DNA of 21,209 nucleotides from positions 1 through 21,209 of the forward strand of contig PIYH01000008.1 in the NCBI GenBank assembly GCA_003601695.1, given 5' to 3'. The number at the start of each line of letters is the position of its first letter. The stretch's first letter is position 1. The DNA comes from Candidatus Bathyarchaeota archaeon (GTDB lineage Archaea; Thermoproteota; Bathyarchaeia; Bathyarchaeales; DTEX01). Of this stretch, positions 7,484 through 15,111 are shown piece by piece. The position numbers were made by a program, and so were the translations under genes. The notes under the pieces were generated by a model, which saw nothing but the letters and a program-made list of their open reading frames with translations, had not been told where the DNA came from and did not search any database.

Positions 7484-7807
7484 ATGAATAGAAATAGTAG
7501 AAGAATAGCTTACGAGCGCATTTACACATTATTCACCCTCGCCAAGCAGATTGTGCATAAAAGACCAGATCTCGCTGAAAGATATGTAGATATTGCTAGG
7601 AAAATCGCTATGAAAACACGTGTTCATTTACCTAAGGAACTACGGCTATTAATCTGTAGGAAATGCAAAAGATTTATCTTTCCCGGAGTCGGTTGTCGAG
7701 TACGTATTCAACCTCGAAGAGAACCACACGTTACAATTACGTGTCTACACTGTGGCCACCATATGAGGATACCCATTAAGAGGGAGAGGAGTGAGAAAAA
7801 CAGATAG
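7484..7807 (+). CDS. rnp4: RNase P protein component 4 (Rpp21/Rpr2 family)
   Basis: This 107-residue zinc-binding subunit of archaeal RNase P, the ribonucleoprotein that trims tRNA 5' ends, normally pairs with Rpp29. Helical N-terminal half: RIAYERIYTLFTLAKQIVHK, then LAERYVDIARKIAMKTRVHLP. The C-terminal zinc ribbon has cysteines at 58, 61, 87 and 90 (CRKC, CLHC) and the basic RVRIQPRREPH strand between them. ATG 7484 has GAGG 7 bases upstream. It overlaps the following CRM-domain gene by 17 bases. RNase P is relevant to the permuted tRNA at 19148-19235, whose 5' end lies inside the precursor. Confidence 0.88.
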   Translation: MNRNSRRIAYERIYTLFTLAKQIVHKRPDLAERYVDIARKIAMKTRVHLPKELRLLICRKCKRFIFPGVGCRVRIQPRREPHVTITCLHCGHHMRIPIKRERSEKNR

Positions 7808-8045
7808 AAAATCTCGCGGAGATCTTCCCACCGTAAGGATTGGAAAGAGAGGAATAACTCCATCACTTATAAAAGAGATTTTAAAAAATCTAAAGAAAAC
7901 AGGAATTGTGAAAGTGAGGATATTGAAAACGGGCTTCAAGGATCATACTGCTGAGGAGATAGCTATGAATATTGCTGAAGCTACCGATTCAAACGTGACT
8001 AAGATGATCGGGCATACCTTCACGCTACGTAAAGCGAAAAGATAG
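7791..8045 (+). CDS. CRM-domain (YhbY-like) RNA-binding protein
   Basis: This 84-residue stand-alone CRM domain, the fold of bacterial YhbY, associates with pre-50S particles in bacteria; plant relatives act in intron splicing. Seen: the strand TVRIGKRGITPSLIKEI with the G-K-R-G loop, helix EILKNLKKTGIVKVRIL, and AMNIAEATDSNVTKMIGHTFTLRK. The usual GxxG-like loop is represented by GKRG near residues 18-21. The GTG start at 7791 sits directly behind a strong purine-rich GGGAGAGGA. It is the second gene of a two-gene unit with rnp4, consistent with a role in rRNA or tRNA maturation (inference). Confidence 0.82.
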   Translation: MRKTDRKSRGDLPTVRIGKRGITPSLIKEILKNLKKTGIVKVRILKTGFKDHTAEEIAMNIAEATDSNVTKMIGHTFTLRKAKR

Positions 8046-8056
8046 ATATTTATAAG
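8046..8056 (+). promoter_or_regulatory. TATA box upstream of rps19e
   Basis: GATATTTATAAG directly follows the CRM gene. TTTATAAG is close to the archaeal consensus, and a start near 8078 would leave a leader of about 30 bases with AAAGGA before ATG 8110. Confidence 0.55.
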
Positions 8057-8109
8057 ACACTCTGCAGAATACTCAAGGTAAAATCCTTAGATAAAAAGGA
8101 AGAAAGAAA

Positions 8110-8565
8110 ATGCCGACGCCTTATGATGTTCCAGCATCATTACTGATTGAAAGATTAGCGAAGTATCTCAAAGATAATGTGGATGCCATAAAACCTCCAA
8201 GATGGGCTCCATACGTAAAGACCGGAGTATGTAAAGAAAGAGCCCCTGACAATCCAGACTGGTGGTACATACGTTGCGCTTCTCTATTGAGGAAGATCTA
8301 CTTAAAGGGACCGATAGGCGTACAGCGTCTTCGATCCAAATATGGAGACAGAAAAGATAGAGGAGTTAGACCAGAGCATACAATGAAAGGTAGCGGCGCA
8401 ATAATTAGAAACGCCCTACAACAGCTTGAAGCCGCTGGACTTGTGAAGATAATTGATAAAAAGGGAAGGGCGATAACTCCGAAAGGTCAAAAAATATTAG
8501 ATATTTTATCCACAGAAATAAAACGGGAGCTAGAGAAAAAGATTCCTGAATTGAAGATATACTAG
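8110..8565 (+). CDS. rps19e: 30S ribosomal protein S19e (eS19)
   Basis: This is a 151-residue winged-helix ribosomal protein of the small-subunit head, needed for 18S rRNA 3' maturation in eukaryotes. The conserved PYDVPASLLIERLAKYLK, PPRWAPYVKTGVCKERAPD, WWYIRCASLLRKIYLKGPIG and the GSGAIIRNALQQLEAAGLV helix are all present. A terminal GRAITPKGQKILD segment completes it. It begins the S19e-PDCD5-L39e-L31e-aIF6-LX-prefoldin-FtsY run that is conserved across archaea. Confidence 0.95.
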   Translation: MPTPYDVPASLLIERLAKYLKDNVDAIKPPRWAPYVKTGVCKERAPDNPDWWYIRCASLLRKIYLKGPIGVQRLRSKYGDRKDRGVRPEHTMKGSGAIIRNALQQLEAAGLVKIIDKKGRAITPKGQKILDILSTEIKRELEKKIPELKIY

Positions 8566-8580
8566 TGCAGGTGAAAATAG

Positions 8581-8913
8581 ATGAGTAAAGATGCTGAGCT
8601 TGAGGCTTTACGAAGAAGGAAGCTTATGGAGCTACAGCGGCAGCTGGCTCAAGAACAACAGAAAGCTGAAGCTCAAAGACAACTTGAAATACAGAAACAA
8701 ATCCTGATGCGTAGAATACTCACTTCAAAAGCGAGACAGAGACTAGCCAATCTGAGAATGATTAAACCTGAATTCGCCTCACAGCTTGAGGCTCAGCTAA
8801 TTCAGATGGCACAGCAAGGAAGAATAAATATTCCTATCACTGATGGGCAACTTAAGGAGATTCTAAGCAGACTTCAAAGCGTTCGACGTGATATTCGAAT
8901 AAGGAGAGTGTAG
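8581..8913 (+). CDS. PDCD5-family DNA-binding protein
   Basis: This 110-residue archaeal homologue of eukaryotic PDCD5/TFAR19 is a compact three-helix bundle preceded by a long charged helix rich in Gln and Glu (ELEALRRRKLMELQRQLAQE, about residues 6-25). The family core ILTSKARQRLANLRMIKPEFA and the DGQLKEILSRLQS segment are clear. The role in archaea is unsettled. Nucleic-acid binding and a link to protein folding or ribosome function are proposed. AGGTGA at 8569-8574 serves as ribosome-binding site for ATG 8581. Confidence 0.88.
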   Translation: MSKDAELEALRRRKLMELQRQLAQEQQKAEAQRQLEIQKQILMRRILTSKARQRLANLRMIKPEFASQLEAQLIQMAQQGRINIPITDGQLKEILSRLQSVRRDIRIRRV

Positions 8914-8918
8914 AGAGC

Positions 8919-9074
8919 GTGGCGAGATATAAACCTGCAGCGAAGAAGAGAAGGTTAATATCAGCTAGAGATGACGCTCGACCCATTCCTACCTGGGTCA
9001 TTGCAAAAACTAAAGGTAGAGTTAGGATAAACTTAGGGAGACGTCATTGGCGCCGAAATAAATTGAAGCCTTGA
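8919..9074 (+). CDS. rpl39e: 50S ribosomal protein L39e (eL39)
   Basis: This 51-codon gene encodes the shortest large-subunit protein, which lines the nascent-peptide exit tunnel. The translation starts MARYKPAAKKRRL and contains the signature RPIPTWVIAKT and RRHWRRNKLK before TGA 9072-9074. About a third of residues are Arg or Lys, as usual. The GTG start lies 5 bases after the PDCD5 stop, with the purine-rich AGGAGAG just inside that gene as ribosome-binding site. Length and position between PDCD5 and L31e match other archaea. Confidence 0.93.
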   Translation: MARYKPAAKKRRLISARDDARPIPTWVIAKTKGRVRINLGRRHWRRNKLKP

Positions 9075-9084
9075 GGAATAACAT

Positions 9085-9396
9085 ATGAGTCGAGTCAAGA
9101 CTGATAATAAGGATGAATCAGAAGAAGAAAAGATAGTCGAGGAGAGAGTATATACTGTTCCCCTTAGCAGAGCATGGATCGGCCCTCGGAATAAAAGAGC
9201 ACCTCGAGCAATACGAATTCTTCGAAGATTTATTCTTCGACATATGAAAATTGATGAGGAATCCTTAAAGATCATGAATGAAGTGAACGAGCGTATATGG
9301 AGTAGAGGTATAGAGAAGCCTCCTCGTAAGATAAGAATCCGCGCAACTAAAAATGATGAAGGAATAGTTACTGTTCACCTCGCGGAAGGAGAGTAG
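9085..9396 (+). CDS. rpl31e: 50S ribosomal protein L31e (eL31)
   Basis: This 103-residue large-subunit protein near the tunnel exit matches the family at ERVYTVPLSRAWIGPRNKRA, the RAIRILRRFILRHMKID helix, VNERIWSRGIEKPPRKIRIR and the closing strand TVHLAEGE. An acidic N-terminal extension of about 17 residues (SRVKTDNKDESEEEK) precedes the conserved part, slightly longer than in many archaea. GAGG from the end of rpl39e serves as ribosome-binding site. Confidence 0.95.
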   Translation: MSRVKTDNKDESEEEKIVEERVYTVPLSRAWIGPRNKRAPRAIRILRRFILRHMKIDEESLKIMNEVNERIWSRGIEKPPRKIRIRATKNDEGIVTVHLAEGE

Positions 9397-9399
9397 CCT

Positions 9400-10077
9400 T
9401 TGCCGATATATCGGCTTGACACATTTGGAAGCGCAAGTATAGGCGTTTTCATCCGAGTGACTGAGAAGTTCATAATAGTCCCTAAACAGGCTCCACAGAC
9501 TAAAATCAAAAAGATCAAAGAATGGTTTAAGACTAGAGTTTTGGAGACCAATATTGGAGGATCGGTTCTAATAGGATCTCTTATCTGCGCGAATTCCAAT
9601 GGAATAATTCTTCCAAGATTTGTATGGGATGAGGAGATTCAAGTATTAAAATCCCTTAAGGATATTAATATCACAGTAATGAATACGAAACGAACAGCAT
9701 ATGGAAATTTAGTTTTGGCTAATGATTACGGCGCGATAGTGGATCCTAGACTTAACAGGAGGGAAATGAAGATGATCTCCGATACTCTAGGAGTAGAAGC
9801 TGTTCCGGGAGAAATTGCAGGACTACCATATGTAGGGGCACTTACGATTGCAACTAATAAGGGAGTAATGACTCATCCTCTCATAAAGAAAGAGGAGGAG
9901 GAACTATTGGGTGATATATTAAAGGTACATGTTGGTATCGGAACAATAAATTGCGGCGTACCTTATATAGGAACCGGACTAATAGGAAATAGTAAAGTTG
10001 CGGTTGCCGGTTCCTTAACGACTGGACCTGAACTTTTCATGATAGAGCAAGCTTTAGGCGTGAGCGAAGATGAGTGA
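9400..10077 (+). CDS. eif6: Translation initiation / anti-association factor aIF6
   Basis: This 225-residue pentein-fold protein binds the large ribosomal subunit and blocks premature joining to the small subunit. Five internal repeats of the pentein barrel are visible, for example GSASIGVFIRVTEKFIIVP, GSVLIGSLICANSNGIILP, GNLVLANDYGAIVDPRL and GALTIATNKGVMTHPLI. The start is TTG 9400, with the purine stretch GGAAGGAGAG at 9384-9393. No in-frame ATG lies nearby. The stop is overlapped by the LX start (ATGAGTGA). SBDS, which removes aIF6, is encoded upstream in the same cluster. Confidence 0.95.
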   Translation: MPIYRLDTFGSASIGVFIRVTEKFIIVPKQAPQTKIKKIKEWFKTRVLETNIGGSVLIGSLICANSNGIILPRFVWDEEIQVLKSLKDINITVMNTKRTAYGNLVLANDYGAIVDPRLNRREMKMISDTLGVEAVPGEIAGLPYVGALTIATNKGVMTHPLIKKEEEELLGDILKVHVGIGTINCGVPYIGTGLIGNSKVAVAGSLTTGPELFMIEQALGVSEDE

Positions 10078-10273
10078 AATCAAAACGTATCGGATAACTG
10101 GATGGATAAATAAGCCGAACTTCAAGAGTAAATTTCGAAAGGAGTTCAGAGCAATTAAGCCGGAACATGCTCTGGAAGAGCTATATAAGCTATTTGGAAG
10201 CAAGCATAGAGTGAAGAGATTCCAGATAAGAATAGAGAGTATTGAAGAGGTCTCAAGTGAGGAGACGGAATAG
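10070..10273 (+). CDS. rpl18a: 50S ribosomal protein LX (L18Ae, eL20)
   Basis: This 67-residue archaeal LX is a half-length relative of eukaryotic L18a. The core YRITGWINKPNFKSKFRKEF and the helix EHALEELYKLFGSKHRVKR are typical, followed by strand QIRIESIEEV. It overlaps the aIF6 stop by 8 bases. Between aIF6 and prefoldin alpha is its standard archaeal site. Confidence 0.93.
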   Translation: MSEIKTYRITGWINKPNFKSKFRKEFRAIKPEHALEELYKLFGSKHRVKRFQIRIESIEEVSSEETE

Positions 10274-10296
10274 AAAGTATTGGAGGGGAAAAATAA

Positions 10297-10731
10297 ATGT
10301 CAAGTAGCGAAGAAGAGATTAGAAGGTTAATAGTGGAGTTAAGGGTTCTAGAGAACACCGCCGAATCCATACAGTCAAGAATGAATCTCGTTAATGCCAT
10401 GTTCGCCGAGTTAAATCTTGCAAAAGAAACTCTTGAAGGAATAGGGAGAGAAAAAGTGGACGCATCTATCTTCGTACCAATAGGCGGCGGATCATACATC
10501 AAAGCAAAGCTTACAGATATCAATAAAGTTGTTTACGGCATCGGCGCCGGAGTAGCCGTAGAGAAATCTCTAGAAGAAGCGAAGAAAGGAGTTGAGGAGC
10601 GCGTATCCGAGCTTGAAAAGACGAGAAGAACATTAGAGCAGCAGTTATCACAAGTTATGGGTAGAATTCAGGAGGATCGAGAAAGACTGCAAAAGTTAAC
10701 TTCTGAGATGAGAAAAGAAGAGAGAACCTGA
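10297..10731 (+). CDS. pfdA: Prefoldin alpha subunit
   Basis: This 144-residue subunit of the hexameric prefoldin chaperone captures unfolded proteins and hands them to the thermosome. An N-terminal coiled coil (about residues 1-50) is followed by the beta-hairpin region ASIFVPIGGGSYIKAKLTD with VVYGIGAGVAVEKSLEEAKK. A C-terminal coiled coil (about 90-144) rich in Glu, Lys and Arg completes the jellyfish-tentacle plan. GGAGGGG at 10282-10288 serves ATG 10297. It ends 2 bases before the ftsY start. Confidence 0.92.
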   Translation: MSSSEEEIRRLIVELRVLENTAESIQSRMNLVNAMFAELNLAKETLEGIGREKVDASIFVPIGGGSYIKAKLTDINKVVYGIGAGVAVEKSLEEAKKGVEERVSELEKTRRTLEQQLSQVMGRIQEDRERLQKLTSEMRKEERT

Positions 10732-10733
10732 GG

Positions 10734-11645
10734 ATGTTTGAGAAACTCCAAGAAAGCTTTACAAAATTTGTGAAGAAAATCACCGAAGTCGATCTTAAAC
10801 CGGAGAATCTGGAGCCGCTCCTTTGGGACTTTAAAATATCTCTTATCGAAAATGACGTAGCAGTTATAGTTGCTGATCACATATGTGATGAGATTAAGAA
10901 GCGTCTAAGCGGGTTAAGGGTAAAACGTTTAGCTAACCGTAGAAAACTCATTAGAGACGCTATGGTGGACATTCTATTAGAGATACTGGAGCCGCCTGAA
11001 AAAATAGATCTGGTTAAGATTGTGGAGAAAAAGCGTTGTTTGAGGAAACCATGCGTTATAGTATTCGTTGGGATAAATGGAACCGGAAAGACAACGACTA
11101 TTGCTAAGCTCGCGTATCTCCTACGCGATGAGGGTTATTCAGTTGTATTGGCATGTAGCGATACTTTTAGAGCAGGATCGATTGAGCAGCTCTCTACTCA
11201 TGCCCGACGCCTAGGAGTACCCGTTATAAAGCATCAGTACGGCTCCGATGCGGCTTCCGTAGCTTACGATGCCATTCAGTATGCATCAGCTAGAGGAATA
11301 AATGTTGTTCTGATCGATACTGCCGGGCGGATGCAGACTGACAAGAATCTCTTATCAGAGATGAAGAAGATCATACGAGTATCTAATCCGGATTTAGTAA
11401 TATTTGTGGGCGACAGTCTCTCAGGAAATGACGCTGTACTCCAAGCCGAAGAATTCAGTAAGGCCATACGCATAGATTGCTCAATACTTACTAAGATGGA
11501 CGCGGATGCGAAGGGAGGAGCAGCCATATCTATTACATACATCACGAAGAAGCCGATACTTTATGTAGGAACGGGGCAAGGATACATCGATCTTGAACCC
11601 TTCGATCCAAATATAGTGATCAACCGTATCCTAAGAGGAGAATGA
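10734..11645 (+). CDS. ftsY: Signal recognition particle receptor FtsY
   Basis: This 303-residue SRP receptor GTPase docks SRP-ribosome complexes at the membrane. It starts directly at the N domain (MFEKLQESFTKFVKK) with no long acidic A domain, as is usual in archaea. G-domain motifs: P-loop GINGTGKTT at 113-121, DTFRAGSIEQL at 143-153, DTAGR at 195-199, TKMD at 253-256, and the closing GTGQGYIDLEPFD. Prefoldin and FtsY in tandem is a conserved pair. It converges on the M20 peptidase gene with only 19 bases between the stops. Confidence 0.96.
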   Translation: MFEKLQESFTKFVKKITEVDLKPENLEPLLWDFKISLIENDVAVIVADHICDEIKKRLSGLRVKRLANRRKLIRDAMVDILLEILEPPEKIDLVKIVEKKRCLRKPCVIVFVGINGTGKTTTIAKLAYLLRDEGYSVVLACSDTFRAGSIEQLSTHARRLGVPVIKHQYGSDAASVAYDAIQYASARGINVVLIDTAGRMQTDKNLLSEMKKIIRVSNPDLVIFVGDSLSGNDAVLQAEEFSKAIRIDCSILTKMDADAKGGAAISITYITKKPILYVGTGQGYIDLEPFDPNIVINRILRGE

Positions 11646-11664
11646 AAAGGAATACGCGTTATCT

Positions 11665-13026
11665 CTATTCTTCGTACGTGCTAATGATCGCTACCATATA
11701 TTTTATCGACTTAATGTAATCCTTTAATCGAATATTTTCGTTTGGTGCATGAATTCTTGATCCTGGATATCCGGGTCCCCCGGCGGAAACAACGGGGATC
11801 CCAAGCCATTTTCTAATGACATATAGAGGTCCTGTTCCAGCTGAGGTTGGCCAAATAACAGGTCTTAAGCTATAAATCCTTTTCGCCGTTTTCACTACAC
11901 GGGTTACAAAGGGGTCACTTGCAGGGGTCTTAGCAGCCTCATAGGCACTATGCTTTATAACCGTTATATCCTCGAACCTGTTCTCCTTCAGATAATTCTT
12001 AAGCTTTCTAAAGAGTAAATCTGGTTTCTGATCTACAACGAGCCTGAAGTCTACTCTCACGAAGGCTTCGGATGGCAGAACCGTCTTTGTCCCGGGCCCC
12101 GTATATCCGGAGTAGAATCCAGAGATATTGCATGTAGGAGAGAAAAGAAGGGTCTTCAAGCTTTCAGTGCCTGTAACACCTAAGAGATACTCCTTCAGTC
12201 CAAGTTCTCTTTTATCAGCTTCTTCATCAAAAGGAGCCTCCTCCAAAAGACGTATATCCTCCTCATCTGGTGGAACAACATTATCGTACCATCCTGGAAT
12301 CTTAATCTTCTCGTCGTTTCCCTTAAGCATCGAGAGCATCCAAACTAGACGCCATGCTGGGTTAGGTACCAGAGGGGCTCTAGATGAATGCACATCAATC
12401 TTAGGTCCTCTCGCTCTGAATTCAACATGAATTATACCCTTCGCCCCAAGCGTCACTATTGGTCTCCCCTCTATATCGACCCCTTCTCCCTCCCAAAGAT
12501 ACCCCTCTGCCCTCAATAGATTCGTGTTTTCACGCACAAAATCTGGAAGATGAGGACTACCGCTTTCCTCTTCCCCCTCAATGAGAAACTTGAGGTTCAC
12601 CGGGACGTCGCCGTAGACCTCCAAGAAAGCTCTAACTGCTTCAAGTCTTGAGATCAAGTCGCCTTTATTATCTGAGGCTCCGCGCGCATAGAACTTTCCA
12701 TCCTTGATGACCGGATTAAAAGGTGGAAACTTCCATTCATCTAATGGGTCTGGGGGCTGTACATCATAGTGATTATAGAATCCTAAAGATTCCTTTGAGC
12801 TTCCGCTCTTGAGCTCCCCGAAGACTATGGGATTACCATTTTTAACCTTGAATATTCTCACCTTTATTCCGATATCTTCCATGATCTTCTCAAGGAGATT
12901 TACACACTCGTTGATCCCTCTCTTCTGAGCCGAGACGCTTGGCTGCTTGCATAGGATCTTCAAATCTTCGATAAAACGATTCGCGTTTTGATCAATGTAT
13001 TTAAATAATTCATTTAGATGTTTCAT
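11665..13026 (-). CDS. M20-family metallopeptidase (dipeptidase-like)
   Basis: This 453-residue zinc hydrolase of the M20 family is of the carnosinase/cytosolic dipeptidase type. It hydrolyses a peptide or amide bond, and the substrate cannot be told from sequence. Metal and catalytic motifs: NHYDVQPPDPLDEW with H86, ARGASDNKGD with D119, and EGEEESGSPHL with the catalytic/metal Glu pair at 152-153. The C-terminal zinc ligand H426 is in GSRIHAPNENIR. The segment VDVHSSRAP-like (KIDVHSSRAPLVPNPAW) is the dimerisation-domain His typical of the group. ATG 13026 is preferred, since GGGG six bases upstream fits. TTG 13038 would add four residues. It is monocistronic, with a possible TATA near 13060. 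Confidence 0.9.
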   Translation of the reverse strand: MKHLNELFKYIDQNANRFIEDLKILCKQPSVSAQKRGINECVNLLEKIMEDIGIKVRIFKVKNGNPIVFGELKSGSSKESLGFYNHYDVQPPDPLDEWKFPPFNPVIKDGKFYARGASDNKGDLISRLEAVRAFLEVYGDVPVNLKFLIEGEEESGSPHLPDFVRENTNLLRAEGYLWEGEGVDIEGRPIVTLGAKGIIHVEFRARGPKIDVHSSRAPLVPNPAWRLVWMLSMLKGNDEKIKIPGWYDNVVPPDEEDIRLLEEAPFDEEADKRELGLKEYLLGVTGTESLKTLLFSPTCNISGFYSGYTGPGTKTVLPSEAFVRVDFRLVVDQKPDLLFRKLKNYLKENRFEDITVIKHSAYEAAKTPASDPFVTRVVKTAKRIYSLRPVIWPTSAGTGPLYVIRKWLGIPVVSAGGPGYPGSRIHAPNENIRLKDYIKSIKYMVAIISTYEE

Positions 13027-13155
13027 AGAAAACCCCAATAAAATATGTGAAGAGAGCCTAAAAGGTTTAAGGCTCTAGCGCAATTAGATGAATCCTTTTT
13101 CTTCATGATTAATTTCTACTAGGAAAGAAATGAAATGTCGATTAAGAAGAAAATG

Positions 13156-13161
13156 AAAAAA
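13156..13161 (-). terminator. T6 run after leuD (minus strand)
   Basis: Six A on the plus strand read as U6 in the minus-strand transcript, 18 bases after the leuD stop. This fits simple archaeal U-tract termination of the leuC-leuD transcript before the M20 gene. Confidence 0.4.
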
Positions 13162-13178
13162 GGGAGCCCTGACGCGAT

Positions 13179-13682
13179 TCACTGCCACGGCAATCTTCCA
13201 TGCTTCTTCACGTATTTTACGAGACCTCCCTCCAGTAATATTTCTTGAATCTCTGAAGGCAAGGGCTTAATCCTGTAGGTTTCCATTTTCGTCACATTTT
13301 TTACATAGCCTCTCTGTATGTCAGCCTCTAATATATCGCCCTCTTCGATCTTATCAACATCTGCACATTCTATTACTGGAAGCCCAATGTTCACAGCGTT
13401 TCTGTAGAAAATCCTCGCAAAAGACTTAGCGATGACCGCTGATATTTCAAGATGCTTTAGAACCAGCGGGGCTTGCTCTCTACTTGATCCACATCCAAAG
13501 TTTCTACCCGCAACTATGAAGTCGCCTTTCTTAACCTTCTTAGAGAAGTCTGGCATAAGGGTCTCCATTGCATGCCTTGAGAGCTCATCTAGATCCGTTA
13601 TGCTTAGCTTATATTTACCAGCAATAATATAATCAGTGTTCACATCATCTCCAAACTTCCACACCTTTCCTGGTCCAAGCAT
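13179..13682 (-). CDS. leuD: 3-isopropylmalate dehydratase-type small subunit
   Basis: This 167-residue small (swivel-domain) subunit of the aconitase-like isomerases converts 2-isopropylmalate to 3-isopropylmalate in leucine synthesis when paired with LeuC. Seen: KFGDDVNTDYIIAG at the N-terminus, the signature GRNFGCGSSREQAPLVL, then AVIAKSFARIFYRNAVNIGLPVIE. The substrate-choosing loop after DYIIAGKY reads KLSITD. Homologues acting on homoaconitate or related acids share this fold, so leucine synthesis is the likely but not certain role. GGAGGGAT in the leuC end serves the start, 3 bases after leuC. Confidence 0.85.
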   Translation of the reverse strand: MLGPGKVWKFGDDVNTDYIIAGKYKLSITDLDELSRHAMETLMPDFSKKVKKGDFIVAGRNFGCGSSREQAPLVLKHLEISAVIAKSFARIFYRNAVNIGLPVIECADVDKIEEGDILEADIQRGYVKNVTKMETYRIKPLPSEIQEILLEGGLVKYVKKHGRLPWQ

Positions 13683-13685
13683 TTA

Positions 13686-14948
13686 TTATCCCTCCTTAAG
13701 AAATCTTCTAGGATCCGTTATTTCACCTATCACCGCTGAGGCGGCGGCAGTTGCAGGAGATGCCAGATAAATCTCAGCCTCTGGGCTTCCCATCCTAGCT
13801 TTGAAGTTTCTATTCGAAGTTGATATACATCTCTCTCCGGGGGCTAGTATTCCCTGATGTGCGCCTGCGCATGGACCACAACCCGGATTACAGACGGCAC
13901 ATCCAAAGTCTAAGAAAATATCAATCAAGCCTTCTTTCACAGCCTCTCGATACACTTTTCGAGATGCAGGAGTCACAATCACCCGTACACCCTTTTTTGC
14001 ATGTTTACCTTTCATTATCTTCGCGGCGATTCTTAGATCGTAGAGGCGGCCATTTGTACATGAACCTATAAAGACTTGATCAATCTTCTTTCCTTCAACT
14101 TCCTTCACAGCTTTCACATTATCGACAGCGTGGGGACAGGATATTTGAGGCTCGAGATCTGAAACATCAAACTTTATGGAGTCGGAATACTCTGCATCTT
14201 CATCGCTTGTGAACCCTTTTATCTCTCTGTATCCCAAAGCCTTCAGAAATGCGTAGGTCTTCTCGTCAAGTTCTATTATTCCGGTTTTTGCGCCCATTTC
14301 AACGGTCATATTTGTTAAAGTCAGCTTTCCCTCGACATTCATAGATTTGACCGTTGAACCCTTGAATTCTATAGCTTTATATGTTGCTCCATAAGCTTTG
14401 ATTGTTCCAACAATCTTTAGGATAACATCTTTGGGGAAAACCATAGGCGGAAGCCTTCCTTCAATGAGTACTTTGATTGTTTCGGGAACCTTAAACCAGA
14501 GCTTACCGGAGAGAAGAACAGCGGCCATTTCGGTTGAGCCTATGCCGGTTGCGAAGGCCCCCAACGCCCCATAAGTACATGTATGAGAGTCTGAACCAAC
14601 TACTACGCCTCCCGGATGGACAAGTCCAGATTCGATCATTAGCTGGTGACAGACTCCTGAGCCAACTTCATAGAATTTAGCGTTATGTTTAAAGGCGAAC
14701 ATCCGCATCATCTTATGAACTTTTGAGAAAGCTTCGTATGCACTTGGAGCAACGTGATCAATAACAATAGCCACCCTATTCGGATCCCATAGGGTTTTTC
14801 CATCCATTTCTCTGAAAGCATTAATTACTAGTTGAGCCATACCATCATGCATCATCGCTGCATCTATTCTAGCGACAACTATATCTCCCGCATAGGCGTC
14901 TTTCCCAGATGCATGACTTAAGATCTTCTCCGAAATCGTCTTACCCAT
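13686..14948 (-). CDS. leuC: 3-isopropylmalate dehydratase-type large subunit
   Basis: This 420-residue Fe-S subunit has the family start TISEKILSHASGKDAYAGD and the early DAAMMHDG. The [4Fe-4S] ligands are C297 in GSCTNGR and C357 and C360 in NPGCGPCAG, with the usual spacing. ISTSNRNFKARMGSP near the end binds substrate. HTCTYGALGAFATGIGSTE is another hallmark. I choose ATG 14948. A TTG two codons earlier is possible. It forms an operon with leuD. The same arrangement also occurs for homoaconitase, so exact substrate is inferred from the family rather than proven. Confidence 0.88.
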   Translation of the reverse strand: MGKTISEKILSHASGKDAYAGDIVVARIDAAMMHDGMAQLVINAFREMDGKTLWDPNRVAIVIDHVAPSAYEAFSKVHKMMRMFAFKHNAKFYEVGSGVCHQLMIESGLVHPGGVVVGSDSHTCTYGALGAFATGIGSTEMAAVLLSGKLWFKVPETIKVLIEGRLPPMVFPKDVILKIVGTIKAYGATYKAIEFKGSTVKSMNVEGKLTLTNMTVEMGAKTGIIELDEKTYAFLKALGYREIKGFTSDEDAEYSDSIKFDVSDLEPQISCPHAVDNVKAVKEVEGKKIDQVFIGSCTNGRLYDLRIAAKIMKGKHAKKGVRVIVTPASRKVYREAVKEGLIDIFLDFGCAVCNPGCGPCAGAHQGILAPGERCISTSNRNFKARMGSPEAEIYLASPATAAASAVIGEITDPRRFLKEG

Positions 14949-14970
14949 CTTCAATACCCATCTTTCTCAC

Positions 14971-14986
14971 CCCTCTTTTCAGAGGG
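14971..14986 (-). promoter_or_regulatory. Hairpin with GAAA tetraloop in the leuC leader
   Basis: On the minus strand the bases read CCCTCT-GAAA-AGAGGG, a perfect 6-bp stem closed by a GNRA loop, 22 bases before the leuC ATG. The 3' arm and following G form GAGGGGTGAG, which could pair with 16S rRNA. The hairpin lies between candidate TATA elements (14988-15024) and the start codon, so it should be in the mRNA leader or act as an operator. Confidence 0.35.
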
Positions 14987-15069
14987 TTCTTAAAAAATTT
15001 TTAGGAGGATCTTTAAGTATATCTTCTTATTGCGGAGCAGAAAAGACCGGATCAGTCGGAAAGGATACG

Positions 15070-15077
15070 TTTATAAA
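15070..15077 (+). promoter_or_regulatory. TATA box of thi4
   Basis: TTTATAAA preceded by GGATACG is a near-consensus archaeal TATA with BRE-like purines. The start would fall near 15099, giving a very short leader that still contains GGAGTGA at 15099-15105 ahead of ATG 15112. Confidence 0.65.
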
Positions 15078-15111
15078 GTGTTGATATAGGAAACATTTGG
15101 AGTGACAGTCT

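Noticed and set aside
12128..12430. 100-codon plus-strand ORF
   Set aside because: Antisense to the M20 peptidase gene, Ser-rich shadow with no homology.
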